A stretch of 64,000 nt of DNA from Arachnopeziza araneosa (taxonomy: Eukaryota; Ascomycota; Leotiomycetes; Helotiales; Arachnopezizaceae): positions 84,685 through 148,684 of the forward strand of contig QYAI01000124.1 of assembly GCA_003988855.1 (NCBI GenBank), read 5' to 3'. A program made the position numbers and the translations under genes. How positions within the stretch are numbered: position 1 is the stretch's first letter; each line of letters starts with the position of its first letter. Below are positions 42,677 through 55,157 of the stretch, piece after piece. The notes beneath the pieces were generated by a model. That model searched no databases and was not told the DNA's origin. It worked only from the letters and a program-made list of their open reading frames with translations.

Positions 42677-44293
42677 GAGATTGATAGAGAGAGTCGAATT
42701 CAGCGTTGACAGGTCTTGAAACGATCTTTTCGGGAAAAATCCATGCTTGAAAATAAAGATCAACTCCAGCGACACAGTTTCGATCTGCTTTGATCCTGGA
42801 GCCTTGTAAAACGCCTTCTACTTTCTTCTGACCTTACAGTATAAAGGTGGTAAATTAGCAAAAAGAGAAAAATATTTGCAACGCCTATCTCAATTAATGC
42901 TTTAGATAATATAAAATTCATCTCCTTCAAGCCGCAATCAAGTTGCTAGCAAATTTTTCGCTAAATAGTCAGCGATATTGAAGCTCGAGCTACGGAGATA
43001 TTTTTCCGAAAATTGCTGATTGAGTTGCATAAAATCTGGGGAGAGGAGATGACGACGATAAAACTTGTCTTATCGATGGATATGTCCTCGCATTTCGTGG
43101 ACACGAGAGCACGAAAGCCCCTACCACCCAAAACCAGATGAAGAGAATACTTGGGTCCCACGGCAATAGAAAAATACAGGAAGCTGCTTCTCGAGAAATG
43201 GGATAAAGCCGATTTCCCGGTCAAGGTACAGGGAAGCCAAGCATGCTCAATGAACGAGAAATATGTCAGGGAGGGAATCGCCTATAGAAGTTCACAGTAT
43301 AACGCTCACTATCGTTTTAAAATTTTGATAAAATTGTCACCGTGCGGGCCGCATGACACCATTCGGAGATGACTTGAGTGACCTTGATTTAAAACCACGA
43401 TTCTCAAGCTTCATATCCTCTAAAGTGGACAAACCAGACGAAAAACGAGATCAAACGAGAAAGCTTTCCCTTCAAGCAGATTTCAAGAAAGCATGAAGTC
43501 CGGTAGATAACGGAAGAATGTGGAGAATGGACGTTGATGAGACTTTTATTGCCTTTGCTATCATTAAAGGGGCTAGTATTGACGTATCGCAAGGCCATAT
43601 TAACCATTTGTGAGGCTGAAGACAAATATTACTGTCTCAGACTATCCTCCGTTCCTTGTCGCGGATGTGCTGCAGGGTGGTGCATTGCATCCGGCGCATT
43701 GTTCGTCGTGACATGGCTGTCGGGTAAATCAATCTCTGCGTTTGAGATTGGTATCGTAAATCATCTTCAGCGCAACCTCACAGTCGGAAGCCGATCTTAC
43801 ATCACTGTGCTTACTGCACCTCTGTACAGAATTCTGTCTGTGTTCAAAAAGATGGTAATTAAGTTTTACTGCAAGCCGATAGAAATTGAAGAGATACTTA
43901 TCCTCAAACAAAATAGCACGGGCGCCTTTGTGCGTGCTTCTAATATATTATTCTCGCTCTTCGATATATATGACCCTAGTTGCAGATCATCGCTTGCATT
44001 CAACCGATCTTAACGCCCATCCTAATGCAAGGTACCAAAACCTCGTCATCGGGCAGGCGCATGCAGATTAAAGTTACCTAGGGTGGATAATTCGGGGACT
44101 TTTCATGCTTTCCAGCCACCGAGTTTGGGTTTCCTTCCCTTTCTCTTCTGGAAGGGAAAATCTTATGCGGGGGATCAGCAACTCAAAAGAGGATCAATTC
44201 CTGCGGACCTGCTTTCACAATTCTAAGGAGAAAAAATTCGAGCGCGCGACAACAACGAAGGACGGCGATTGATGACGGTCGAGTTACGAAGTT
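42677..44293. other. Long stretch without a confident gene
   Basis: Short frames (for example 43534-44013 on +) have no domain, no splice pattern and odd composition. The promoter of the PTH11-like gene lies at its 3' end. Confidence 0.45.
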
Positions 44294-45978
44294 ATGGGCT
44301 GGACCTACAATGTTGATGCCGATGTTCCGACCAACGCGGGTGGAATTGTGGGTGCTGGTGTTTTCTTCACCTTGGTTTCACTCGTGGCTGTAGGTTTGAG
44401 GGTGTACGTAAGAGCGAGAATGGTCAGGAATCTCATCATAGGTAAGTTTTGGAGCTTGAGTCAATTGGGCTGAATGCTGATTCTTCTTAAACAGACGATT
44501 GGATTATCGTTAGCACTTGGGTAAGTGAGCCTCAACCACTGGCGGCTTGAAGCTAATTGGAATGTAGTTTACGTCTCTCATTTTCATGTCCATAACTCTT
44601 ACTCGTATGTTTTTGACCCATTCAATCTGAGACGAAATGGCAAAAACTAACCTCGCGCAGAAACAAGATGGGGCCTTGGACTTCCAAGTAAAACGGACAT
44701 TCCTCCTCAGAATATCATCACGTTCGGCCAGGTATGCGAACTTTCTATATTTGATTGCTGGTTCATTTGCTTACATCCGGTAGTTACAATACGCTGGCGC
44801 TCCTTTGTGAGTTATCTCCAATGATACTTCCTTCGCAAATGTCATCTAGTCAGCTAACATATCCCCCAGCTACATTCTGAGTATATTCGGCTTTAAACTC
44901 AGTATTCTTTTCTCTTTCCTTCGCCAAGCAGTCGACATCACCTACCGAAAAGCTATTACTGCAGTAATCCTCTCGCTTGGAACTTTACACTTTTTCTACT
45001 TTGTGATCCAACTTGGTCTTTGCAATCCTGTACGTTCAGCTTCTTTATCGTATCCTGTACTTACTAAATTACTACCAGGCCTCGAAACAATGGGACCCTT
45101 CTATCCCAGGCACTTGCATACCATCCATTCCTTTCCACACTATCACCTCCGGCTTAACTATTCTATTCAACTTTCTTGCACTCGCCACACCAGTACCTCT
45201 CCTTATTTTCGCGCTACCCACTCTGTCCCGATTTAAACGATACCTTATCGCACTTATCTACGTCCTTGCTTTGTTTACAGCACTAATTCAAGTCCCTCGC
45301 ATCATTGCCATCCGTTCTTCCAATCCGACTTCCTTGTTCACCTGGTCAATCATCGAAACCAACCTCGGAATAACCGTCTGTTCGCTCCTATCTCTAACCC
45401 CTCTATTCGCCGCTCTCCTTGAGACGGAGAGCCCGGGGCCAGCGAGTCTTCGCTCCATCTCTTTATCCGACAACACAAACACCAAACGACTATCTCTCGA
45501 GAGGGCCAAACAGCGGTTCACACGCATGCGAGAAGATTCCGAGGTGTGGCGAAGAATAGAACGCTTCTTGGGTTATGGGGAGATCCAGTTACCGCGCCAT
45601 AACCTGCCATCCAGAGAAACACTTGAGCCAAGACCGGGAACGAGTCTGAGTAGGATGGGAAGCAGAATGGAGATGCTTGGGAACAAGTTTGGGAAGGGAA
45701 TTGTGAGTCGTATGGGGAGTATAAAAGGAAGTCGGAGAAGCAGCATGGATGACTACCGAACCGCCACTGATCATGAAATGGATTGGACGGGAGACTTCGG
45801 TGGGATTGTTATGACGACAGAGGTTATTATTAGCAGAGAGATCAGCTTGGATATCGGAGACGGCAAAAGCAGTAAAAGCAGTAGGAGCGGGAGTATTACC
45901 GGTGTGGAGATCAGTGATAGAGTTGGAGGAGGGAAAGGAAGCCCATTGAAAAGTGTGAGTGGACAAGCGGATGTATGA
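44294..45978 (+). CDS. PTH11-like / rhodopsin-domain seven-TM membrane protein
   Basis: Seven exons close in phase: 44294-44441, 44495-44520, 44568-44604, 44661-44731, 44784-44806, 44870-45029 and 45079-45978, giving 454 residues. Membrane segments alternate with family landmarks: GGIVGAGVFFTLVSLVAVGL, DDWIIVSTW, RWGLGLP, FYILSIFGFKLSILFSFLRQ, CNPASKQWDPSIPGTC, a segment around LIALIYVLALFTALIQVPRI, and ETNLGITVCSLLSLTPLF. The C-terminal 120 residues are cytosolic, with many Ser/Arg that could be phosphorylated. Such proteins resemble fungal PTH11-type receptors without the CFEM domain. Several internal exons are under 40 bp, so the gene is easily missed by simple frame searches. The ligand is unknown. 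Confidence 0.9.
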
Positions 45979-46553
45979 TTGTGAGAAGTGGGGTTTTGAT
46001 TGTATTATTATTATCACTTGGATCTCTCTGGGAAGGTGCTACGGTGCTCAAAAAGGAATTGGAACTGGGAACGGATGGAACTCATTGGATGGGAACTTAT
46101 GAGGAGTCTGAAAAAAAGACGCCATCAGGGGGCTTCTAAATGTATCATAGATCTTATAGTTCAACATCGTTTATTTAATGCTTACATTTTAAAGCACACA
46201 CTATCTTCGAATGAAAGAAGATGACTTGAAATCCCTCAATTTTTCCCACGAAAACTTCATTACCCTACGACCGAAAAGTCAACCACCAATTCATGTACTA
46301 CTGAATGGTAGCTATCTCTATCTTAAGGCTCAAGTTAACATCATATTTATTTCTAGGAAGGCGTCATTCTTGTATCGATCAGTGTTTACAAATCGCTAAA
46401 AAAAGATATAGTTTGTTGTCCAAAATTAAATTGTAGTTGCAAAGCATAAAAGAACCAATCGAGGAAAGTTTAGCCAGGAAGCTAGTACCGGACGATCTAT
46501 TCTCTAGACACCCTCTCATCATAGACGGAATCAAAACATTTTTATTCGTAAAA
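45979..46553. other. Convergent 3' spacer
   Basis: AT-rich. No gene was seen between the convergent receptor and acidic-tail genes. Confidence 0.4.
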
Positions 46554-47291
46554 TTACTGTGAACTGCCCGATTCCGACCTCGCGCGATCCAATCCAAGCT
46601 GATATCCCCGGTCAATCCCCATATCGAGCCCCACTTTCCAGCCAGCTTTCCACCCCTGTGTCCACTCATCATCGGGCTCTTCTTCTTCAGCTTCTGCCAT
46701 CTCCTCATCTTGGTCCTCCTCCTCCACCACCTCCTCCACCTCCTCGTCCTCAGCATCATCGTCGCCATCCAGGGCTGCGCGCGTTCCTGCTGCCCCAGGA
46801 ACGACCTGGGGTGCCGGCGCCTGGAAATTGATAGCGGGTACTGCGGCGGGAGCAGCGTTACCCAGATTGGCGTTTGCTATCAGGTGACCAATCAGCTCCG
46901 CCTTCGCCCTGGTCACAGCACTCGCTGCGCTCCTCCAGGTCGTGAACCTCCTGCCGGAGGCGGTGGCAAGCTGAGGATTGATCTGAATCCAGCGGGCCAT
47001 AGAGACCGGATAAGATTGCTGAAAGCCTGCAATACTGCGGTTGATATTGTCGGCGGATGTCATGACTGTAGAAGTTAGTGATTGTCCAACCCAGTGTTGA
47101 TCATTCTACAGGTAGAAGTGGAATCTGATTGTGGAAGGGGAATTGTAAGAGTTTCTCTTACAATTATAGGCGTTAGTGTACTTGGTAAGCCGAATGGCTC
47201 CAAGGTTGACAACCGCCGCTGGTGGTGGTAGGTTTCCTAGTCCTACTGGTTGGCCTGGGATGGGAGCGAGCGGGCTGAAATATACTGCCAT
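46554..47291 (-). CDS. Protein with a long acidic run, unknown function
   Basis: Two exons on the minus strand, 47162-47291 and 46554-47065, close in phase to 213 residues. The start (MAVYFSPLAPIPGQPVGLGN) is Pro/Gly-rich. The second exon has a helical region (INRSIAGFQQSYPVSMARWI) and an Ala/Pro linker. It then has an acidic run of about 30 residues that is almost all Asp/Glu, and ends with repeats of WxxGWKxGxxxG type (WTQGWKAGWKVGLDMG, IDRGYQLGLD). No known domain, signal or membrane segment is visible. The acidic run suggests binding to basic partners such as histones or RNA-binding proteins; this is speculation. An internal ATG at 47063 would give a shorter form without the first exon. 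Confidence 0.6.
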
Positions 47292-47959
47292 AGCTGCTTC
47301 TGCTTCTGCTTCTGGTGTGTGTGGCTTTGATTGTTGATGAGAAAGAGTAAGGTTTTTAGATCGAGATCGAAGATCGTTGTCAAATCTTGTGTTTAACTTG
47401 CGGGCAGTTGTTTTGAATCTGGAAAGTGCGATTGTTATATTCTTGCTAAGCGAGTGTTAGTGTTATCTAATTGTTTACAATACTAAAGTAACTATAACTA
47501 GTGTTCACTGATTTCTATTGTCTAACAGAGTTTTCAGTGCTAACTCATTGTGAATAGGGAACGATTGTCTGTAAAGCCTTTGTTAGATTAATTGAAATAT
47601 TAGCAATTTGATTTTCTTTATAGTAGATGTCTCTAAAAAAGGCGCTCCGTTTACTAACAATCATACGTAGATTAAGGAAGAATTAAATGCATAATAAAGG
47701 GGTAATTTCTCATGTTTAATTAGAGCCGGAGGAAAACGAAAACGAAAGCAAAAGTCCAAGTCTTGTTTATTTTTATCTAAAATCCTTAAAATATAACCAT
47801 TGAACTTGATCCTTGGAAATAATAGGGAAGAGAAAAGGAATACTATTTGCTTTGATTGTCAAAATGATAAGTAGATAGCGTCTCTTAAACGCGCAGAGGG
47901 ATGACTAAAGAGGAGAATGTTGATCTTTGTCGGTTCACCCGATAAACCTAGGTTATCCG
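47292..47959. other. AT-rich non-coding stretch
   Basis: No gene was seen. It lies upstream of the acidic-tail gene and abuts a possible LTR. Confidence 0.4.
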
Positions 47960-48420
47960 TGTTGGCCGGTTTACCCTGAATACTGGACTCCTCACGTTGT
48001 GGAGGGGTCTGTATCGGTAGGTTAAGTTGGCTTGTATTAGAAAGAAGGATGGAGGCAGCTGGAGAACCCTTATGGGGTTCTGGCTGCCTAACTAACTAGG
48101 CTCTCATGCGTGGCACGTGATTATTGTACCAACAATTATGTGACAACTGCATTCAAGTGGCCATTCTATATCTACACTACCAACTTCCATCTCTTGGTTT
48201 CTTAACAGTTTCTGACATATAATCTTCTTGGTTTCTTCTTCTATGAGTTAGCTCTTTAAATCTTTAGGAAATTTATGGAAATTCACAATTCAATTCCCGA
48301 TCTAGTTGTCAATAAGCTACTCTAAATATAGAACGTTAGGCTTAGAGTCTTTCAATTTCTTCATCTTGTTAATTTCGTTGATACACTAATTCGGACTTGG
48401 ACTTCAGGGAGACTCCAACA
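47960..48420. mobile_element. Possible solo LTR
   Basis: A 461-bp segment begins TGTTGG and ends CCAACA, the TG...CA inverted ends usual for LTRs. Inside are TATA-like and CACGTG sequences (GGCACGTGATTATTG near 48112). No matching target-site duplication could be seen at its flanks, and no retrotransposon coding region adjoins it. The call rests on the ends alone. Confidence 0.3.
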
Positions 48421-48466
48421 GGCCCGGCCGATTAAGTCCGTGGTACACTCTTCAATTCCTATCCCA

Positions 48467-49096
48467 TCACACGATAATGGTATCCTCCATGTATGCCCTC
48501 GCCGCCCAAGTGTTCACCTGCACCCCCGTAGCGGCGCTGCTCGCTTGCAAATCGACGATGAGATGCAATGTCGCAATCTGTTCCCACAGCCGAACTTGAA
48601 TCAACTCTAAAGAGCCCAAGTCTGATTCGTCAATGAATGGTCTTCTCAACACTGGCAATACCTCGGTTTGGAGAACCCACGTTCTCCACAGCCACCCATC
48701 ATGGTTGCCGGGTTGATCATAAGACGAAAATAGATAGTGGTACAAGACATTGTCAAAAGAGTTGACGTATTGTACCAGGTGCTCAAATGTGAGTGTCGGT
48801 ATCAGACGCTCCAAGAGGATAGAGATGTGTTCGGAACAAGAAGCAAGAGTCGCATCTTCGCCCCGCAAGCACTCAATCTCCCATTCAGTTTCAAAGAGCC
48901 GAGGTTGGATAAAAATACTAATAAACTCGATAATTTTCTTCCGGGCAAATTTTGGTGTCCCATTCCTTATAATATTTCTCATCCGGACGAATTTTCGCGA
49001 CGGCCTCCTCCCACATTTTCGGTAACTTGCGTAAATTGTTGTCAGCAACCTTCGAAAGTGTAGTCTTTCTTGAAACTGAAGACGAGGTGTGCCCAA
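48467..49096 (-). CDS. Uncharacterised protein, 5' end uncertain
   Basis: A 209-codon minus-strand frame with ordinary coding composition (LRGEDATLASCSEHISILLE, WRTWVLQTEVLPVLRRPFID). It has no recognisable domain. No good ATG stands at its 5' end; the first in-frame ATG lies 37 codons in (MRNIIRNG). It may start there or have an upstream exon. It lies between a possible LTR and a broken HET gene, so it could itself be a relic. Confidence 0.35.
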   Translation of the reverse strand: MGTPRLQFQERLHFRRLLTTIYASYRKCGRRPSRKFVRMRNIIRNGTPKFARKKIIEFISIFIQPRLFETEWEIECLRGEDATLASCSEHISILLERLIPTLTFEHLVQYVNSFDNVLYHYLFSSYDQPGNHDGWLWRTWVLQTEVLPVLRRPFIDESDLGSLELIQVRLWEQIATLHLIVDLQASSAATGVQVNTWAARAYMEDTIIV

Positions 49097-49551
49097 CGTT
49101 GCCGATCTAGGCCAATTCCTTCTTCCTTTGAGCCAGGAAGCGCATAATTTCCTACCATGAAATTATCCGAAATATCTCGGCGCACATGGTACGTAGCTAG
49201 AAAGTGTACCACTTCTCATCCGCCAGTTCGAACTTCCCTAGGTGACAGCTAGACATCCTTCTTAAACAGTATTCCATGAGTTCCTGTGATGTGCTTACGG
49301 CCAACATCCTAATCGAACACTTATCAATGAAACCGTGTTCCCTATCTGGTGCCGCTTGACAAGGAACACTCCGCCAAGTGCAGGGATAAAGCGGATCTCT
49401 TTCTCTTTGTCGAGGCGCGGGGCATCCCCGCCCTGATACAAAATGTCTCCACGATGAGCACCGGTTGTAAGTTCTCGGGGCTGGCCGCTGTGCAGCCTCC
49501 CCTCCTAATCAACCCAGAACAGCAACGAAGACCAGACGCTCAAGCTACCAG
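49097..49551. other. Stretch downstream of the broken HET gene
   Basis: No confident gene. On the minus strand short open pieces (for example GDILYQGGDAP and GGVFLVKRHQ) look like the worn 3' end of the HET gene. Confidence 0.35.
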
Positions 49552-51193
49552 TCATCGAATAGAAGCGTATATTCTTCTCCCCATCCCACCCCTCGGCAGT
49601 CCAAACATGGAAGTCGGCACCCTATATTTATTTTTACCGGCGTGGAATATCTCTTCCTCATTATCGAAGTTGCTGTCCAGTATCTCCAGCTCGTTTTCCT
49701 CAAGAGGCTTACCCAAGCTCGGGGCAGCAAAATCCTTGTCATACCACGTGGAGATGCTTTCGATGCCAGACTTGATGTGAATCACGACAGTTTCGAGCTC
49801 TTCCGAGCCGGCCTGACTGGCCGAGTGAATGCTAGTCCAATCCGGCACCCTCGATGGCAGGTTGGGGACCTGCTTGGGCCTCATCATGGCGTAGCGTATG
49901 ATACTCTCTCTCTCTCTTTTTTTCCCAGCAGACATGCCGCGACACTGGTATAGACCTGCTGCACTGAAAGGGAATAGTCGGGAACAATTCTCTCATTGGT
50001 GGGTTTGTCCTCCACTAGCCCGAGGATGCTGAATATCTTGTCCCGAGGATCCCCTGCGAGGAAAGACATGGTGTTTTCCAACAGCTGCATAAGGCGGGAA
50101 TTTGTCAACTCGGTATCGAGGCCCGATTTCCAGGCCTGGGCCATCCATACTGGGACCTCGGAGCGAGACTTCAGCCATTTGCTCTGAAGCGCAGACCCGA
50201 GCGCAGTCCAGGCTATAGTCCTATCGCCACAGCTGATGGCGACCTTGTACGCTAGCGCGACTTCTTGTATGACCCACGTGCGAAAGAAGTACGGCCGCGT
50301 GAGAAGCGCATGGAGGGGACCTTCCACGTCAGGTCCGATAGATTCAATGTCTATCCCCTTTTCCAAGGCCAGGGTGTCCATAGCGACATCGCCCCCATTA
50401 GTCTCTTCCCCGAGATAGACTACGATCCGCGAGGCGGCCGAGCGGATCTGTCGCATCAGGGCCACCTGGGTGTTCCTCTCTAAATCGTCCTCCTGGTTGA
50501 TGCAGACAGCGTCGACCCAGACCAGCCCCTCGAGCGAGGTACGCAGACGCGCAGCGCGAGGTCGCAGTTGCGAGTGATTGGGAGTGTATGGTACTCGGGG
50601 CCGATGTAGATCCGCTTGCAGCGGCTCTTGTTGCCGTTGTCATCTGCCCATGTGTAGGACAGTGCTTCATATATTAGGCAGCGTGGATCGTTGAGTCGAG
50701 CGACTACCAGGCCACAGTGAAGAGGGTCGCTGAATGAGGCAGCGCCAAAGATGTGGAGGAGGCGTATGCCATCAGAGCTTTCGATCTTTGGGTAGAAGCT
50801 CTGGCGATCGAGGGGTTGAATTTGGCGCTTAACTTCTCTAATTTTTGTGGTCATTTGCGTAGTGCTTACTCTAGCAGCTTGTTGATGGTCGTCCTTAGTC
50901 TCAGGACAAGCAGCCGACGCCACCAATTTGTATTGTTCAATCTCCCAAGAGTCGATCTCTCCCAAGATGGCGCTCTCATGTTCGGCCGGCAAATCTTGAA
51001 AACTGATCGACTCAAGCCAAGTGCATCTTAACTGTGATCGTCTCGTAGGAGGCGGCGGAGGTGGCGGAGGCAAGTCATTAAGAGGGCTGTCCGGAGCTGG
51101 AGGTTTGGAGCCGCATCGCTTGCACGAGGGTGTGCAGTCGGCCCAAAGGATCTCCAGCCCTTGACATGTAGGAGCATGCCAGACAATTTCCAC
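49552..51193 (-). pseudogene. HET-domain gene broken by two frameshifts
   Basis: HET proteins trigger incompatibility cell death. On the minus strand the first part (from 51193) has a Cys-rich, poly-Pro N-terminus and then RLLHIFG, YEALSYTWAD (HET motif 1) and TRNCDLALR. The frame is then lost near 50530. The next frame continues with LVWVDAVCINQEDD (motif 2), RIVVYLGEE, RTWVIQEVALAYKV (motif 3) and DPRDKIFSILGLV. A second shift falls near 49910-49930, exactly at an A-run and GA dinucleotide repeat. The last frame gives NLPSRVPDWTS. All HET motifs survive, so decay is recent, or the shifts are assembly errors. The gene is clearly more GC-rich than its flanks. Confidence 0.8.
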
Positions 51194-52884
51194 TCATCTC
51201 TAGTTAGCTAGACACGGACAATGAAGGGGAGGCAAACCCACCTGTTTTATAACTGGTAGTACCTAGGTATGGAACTGCTAAACCTTCTGGAGCGGGTGCA
51301 TGTTGTCAGGCGCTGTTCGTCTTCTAGAGAGAGATAGCGTGGGCACGTTTGCCTGAGTTTGAAAGCTTAGAGAGGTGGGTGGATGGATGAGCTACCTACC
51401 TAGGTAGGGACAACGGTAAGCATGACACGTGGCATGTGTACTATGGCCTGCAGCTAGAAGGGGCTGAAGAGCGGAATAGTCGTAACAATACCAAATCGTA
51501 AACTCGAGTCGTAAGGAGACGAAGGGGCCGGAGAGTTAAACACAGGTGAGCACGTCACGTGAAATTCCAAGCCACGTGACTTGGCCATATCCTGCGTTCC
51601 TAAACATCTTTCCTACTCTGACAAGCCAGCGGTGGGAATAGTTTTTACCCACTGCACAAACTGGGTCAAAGACCCAAGAATTAATCCGAGATTAATTTGC
51701 TATTCTACTCTGTAAGGAGTGTGGCGAGCACAGTACTCCACCAAATGGCGCTCTTTGGTGGGCTACATATATCCCTATAGCATACAGGACAGCAAAAAGG
51801 CTTCTGAAAAGAGGAGCAATATCCAATCAAAAGGCAATAGATCACCTTGAGGCGCCAGCTAGCCAGATATCTCGCATAAATGGCTTTGACATGTCAGACC
51901 CGATTGCACTTATTCGTTTTCCATTAGAGCAAGATATCGTAGCAGATTTGCATCAGAATCCCAATCTGTCTAGACTCAAGTCTCTTAGGAACCCGACCCG
52001 GGTGTCGCTTTCCATGAATGACTCGGCGTCCTAATTTGTAGGGTTGAATTGGCGCCAAATAAAGGTCTGAGTTGTATCCTACACGTAATTAAATTACTTT
52101 CAGGATATGGTCCTTGTTATAAGCCTTTTGAGGACAAAACAACTAATCAAGATATGTTTATTCTTCTTGGGCGTAAAAAATATCATAGCTGTTATTTATT
52201 CTTGACCTATTTTGAGCGAAGAGCACTGGTACAAGTGAACCGTAGACTTGAGTAGCCAATTGACGAAGCAAGAAAACTTCTTCTTAAACAGACACGGCGA
52301 TGTTATTGTTAATTAAATGACCTCTTAGAGGATTTGAGAGTACCGTCTTGCAAGTCATACGCCTTGGTCTTGCGCCTGATTTCATTCCAATACAAATTTT
52401 TAGCGGCTTACCAACACCCAACCTCCACATTTTTCGTTAAATATCTGAGCATTTCTGTTTCTGTCGCATTAATTTCCACAGCAGATACTCCTCTTATGAT
52501 CGTTATAAGTACTCTCCTCTTTCCAGCTCAGCTCGCTAAATGATGATCTGCTATCGCCAAATCTCGGCTATTGAATAGGGGTAGCCTTCCCCCGCTACCC
52601 CTCATTACCGGGACTTTAAGCGGGTGTGGCGGGGCTTGTTAATGAAATACCCCTAACTATCACTCTGCCGTAGATCTGCATAGCCTGGAGTTCTCAAATG
52701 AACTCAAACTGAATCATGCGGGGCCCCACAACGAAAGTGTAGTGTCTATCGTTCCACTGATGTATATGAGTAAATCTTGAATATGATCCAGTTTTCTCAA
52801 AATGATATAAAGTACTTCTTTTCTGTCGATTTCCACGTTTCAAGTAGGAATCTGTGGAGGTTGCTACCCCTCTGAGGAGCAACA
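51194..52884. promoter_or_regulatory. Long intergenic stretch with several CACGTG sites
   Basis: No gene was seen over 1.7 kb. CACGTG-type boxes lie at 51426 (ACACGTGGCATGTG), 51556 (GTCACGTGAAA) and 51574 (CCACGTGACTT). It is the shared upstream region of the HET relic and the FAD-linked oxidase. Confidence 0.45.
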
Positions 52885-55117
52885 ATGTTTATTCGGTACT
52901 TCCTTGGGATCATAATTGGACTTTCTACTTCCGCTCAAGCAGCAAAATTCCCCTATGAAACGATAACCTTGAGCGCCACCGACGTCCAAAATGACACCAG
53001 CATCTCCTTTGGCACCTTAACCTCTCCCTCCCCCTACCCAACCTCCGCTTCCACTGAATGCCGCGTCTATCCCGGTGACACAGAATGGCCCTCAGGTTCC
53101 GCCTGGGAGAAATTCAACACCACTCTTGGAGGAGCACTCATCAAAGGCGTACCACCCGCAATCGTCTGCTATAATGGGACGTCGTACGATGCGGAAAAGT
53201 GCGCTTTGGTGAGAGCGGAATATTTTGACGGCGATGCGAGGCAGGAAGATCCGGTGGGGATTGAGAGTGAGTGGTTAAATGCGGACTCGTGTCCGGCGCA
53301 GGCTTATAATAATGTTCCGGGGGGGAATACGACAAAGCCGTTGTGTGACGAGGGGGCATATCCAGCGTACGTGGTGAATATTACGACCGTTAAACGTGAG
53401 TACATCTTGTCTTAATTATTGTGTCTATTGCTGTTCAATCGTAGCGTTACGATGAGAAGGAGAAGAGTGTATTGTGGAGTTGTGAAACTATGCTTCAAGA
53501 AATTACAATCAAAAAAACTGACCTCCTACAGAAATCCAATTGGCGGTAAATTTTGCCCGAAATTCTGGAATTCGTCTCATAATCAAGTATGTTTGAATCT
53601 CCATTCTCGTGAAAAAAAACCACCCTGACAACCCCACAGAAACACTGGCCATGACCTCCGCGGCCAATCAGCCGGTGCCGGCTCCCTCAGCATCTGGACA
53701 CACAACCTCCAAGGCTTCACATACCTCTCCAATTTCACCATTGGGAACTACACCGGTCGCGCAGCACACGTATCTGTCGGCTTGCAGGGCAATGACATCG
53801 GAGCATTCGCAGCGGAATCCAAGATCAACCTCGTGACGCCCGGGTGGTACTCAGTCGGAGGAGCGGGCGGTTGGTTTATGGGTGGAGGTCATGGATTCCA
53901 GACTTCGAAGTTGGGGCTTGGTGCTGATCAGGTTCTTTCCCTCGAGGTGGTGACGGCGGATGGGAGGTATGTCACTGCTAATCCGTTTACGAATACGGAT
54001 TTATTTTGGGCTATAAGGGGTGGTGGTGGAGGTGAGTCCCCAACAGATATTTCTGTAAGTAATTATGTGCTGACTTGGAACAGGGACTTGGGGTGTAGTC
54101 ACCTCAGTCATCGTAAAGGCTTACGATATCGCTTCCAATTCCGTAGTTTTCCCCCCTGGAATAGCATTCTCCCAAGGCGGCCCAACAGGTACTCTTAGCG
54201 TCCCTCAAGACGTCTTCTGGGCGGGAGTCAGATCGTACATGGAATTTGTACCACAAATATGTGATGCCGGCGGCACGGGGTTCACCTACCTCTACAACTA
54301 TGGCGGCGGGTTTATGACGTTCACCGTAACCCTCTTCCTCCCAGGAAAGACATTGGCGCAAATATCTTCATTCACCAATCCTCTATACCTCGCTCTACAA
54401 GCAAACGGTATCAACATTACTAATTCAAATAGCATAATCCAACGGTCCGTACCAGGAGAAGAGCCATCCCTAGTAGACACTGCAACAATTCCGTACCCAT
54501 CCCGCGTCGCAGGAGAGGAGAACTTGCGACTAGCCAGCCGCCTCTTCCCACGCACTCACTTGGAAAGCCCTTCCTTGCTCAACTCAACAATGACTGCAAT
54601 CCGCAGCGCTGTAGAAGAAGGTGGCTACACCTTCCATAGTTCAAACCACTGCCCAACCCTCTCTGTCGCCGGCTACCCCAACAACGCTATCCTTCCAGCA
54701 TACCGCAAATCCGCCATGCATGCGCAACTTTGGGACAGTGGATTTGCCATTGGACCTCCTGCTGTTCAAGCCTTACGGTACAAACGCTTCGCGAAATATT
54801 TCCAAGCCTGGAAAGATGTCACGCCTGGTTCTGGATCGTACATGAATGAAGCGGATCCGGCAGAAACGGAGTGGCAGAGCGCGTTTTATGGGGAGAATTA
54901 TCGAAGATTGAGAGCCATAAAGCGGAGATGGGATCCATGGGGGTTGTTTTGGGCCAAGACCGGGGTGGGTAGTGAAGGGTGGGAGGTCCAGACGCCGTTT
55001 CAGGACTTGGTACCGACGCAAAATGTGGGTTATTCTTGGGTATTTCTGGAGATGAGATGCATGCTAACGAGCTTCTCCTAGGGACGTCTATGCCCAGTTT
55101 TTGAGATTGAAGAGTAG
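52885..55117 (+). CDS. Secreted FAD-linked oxidase (BBE-like / FAD_binding_4)
   Basis: Five exons close in phase: 52885-53395, 53532-53586, 53640-54031, 54084-55024 and 55082-55117, giving 644 residues. A signal peptide (FLGIIIGLSTSAQA) is followed by a glycosylation-rich part. The VAO-type FAD domain starts with the IQLAVNFARN segment and the conserved KNTGHDLRGQSAG, whose His may carry FAD covalently. GGWFMGGGHGF, DLFWAIRGGGGGTWGVVTS and the C-terminal RRWDPWGLFWA and PTQNGRLCPVF complete the family pattern. Such enzymes oxidise alcohols or alkaloid-like substrates and are common in fungal metabolite clusters. The last exon of 12 codons matters, since its Cys ends the usual PTQNG...LC motif. 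No other cluster gene is adjacent. Confidence 0.93.
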
Positions 55118-55157
55118 CGGTACTAATGAGGAAGCAAAAAGTTAAGTGCATAGATAT

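Noticed and set aside
43534..44013. 159-codon + strand frame
   Set aside because: No domain, no consistent hydrophobicity, no splice signals; composition like non-coding DNA.
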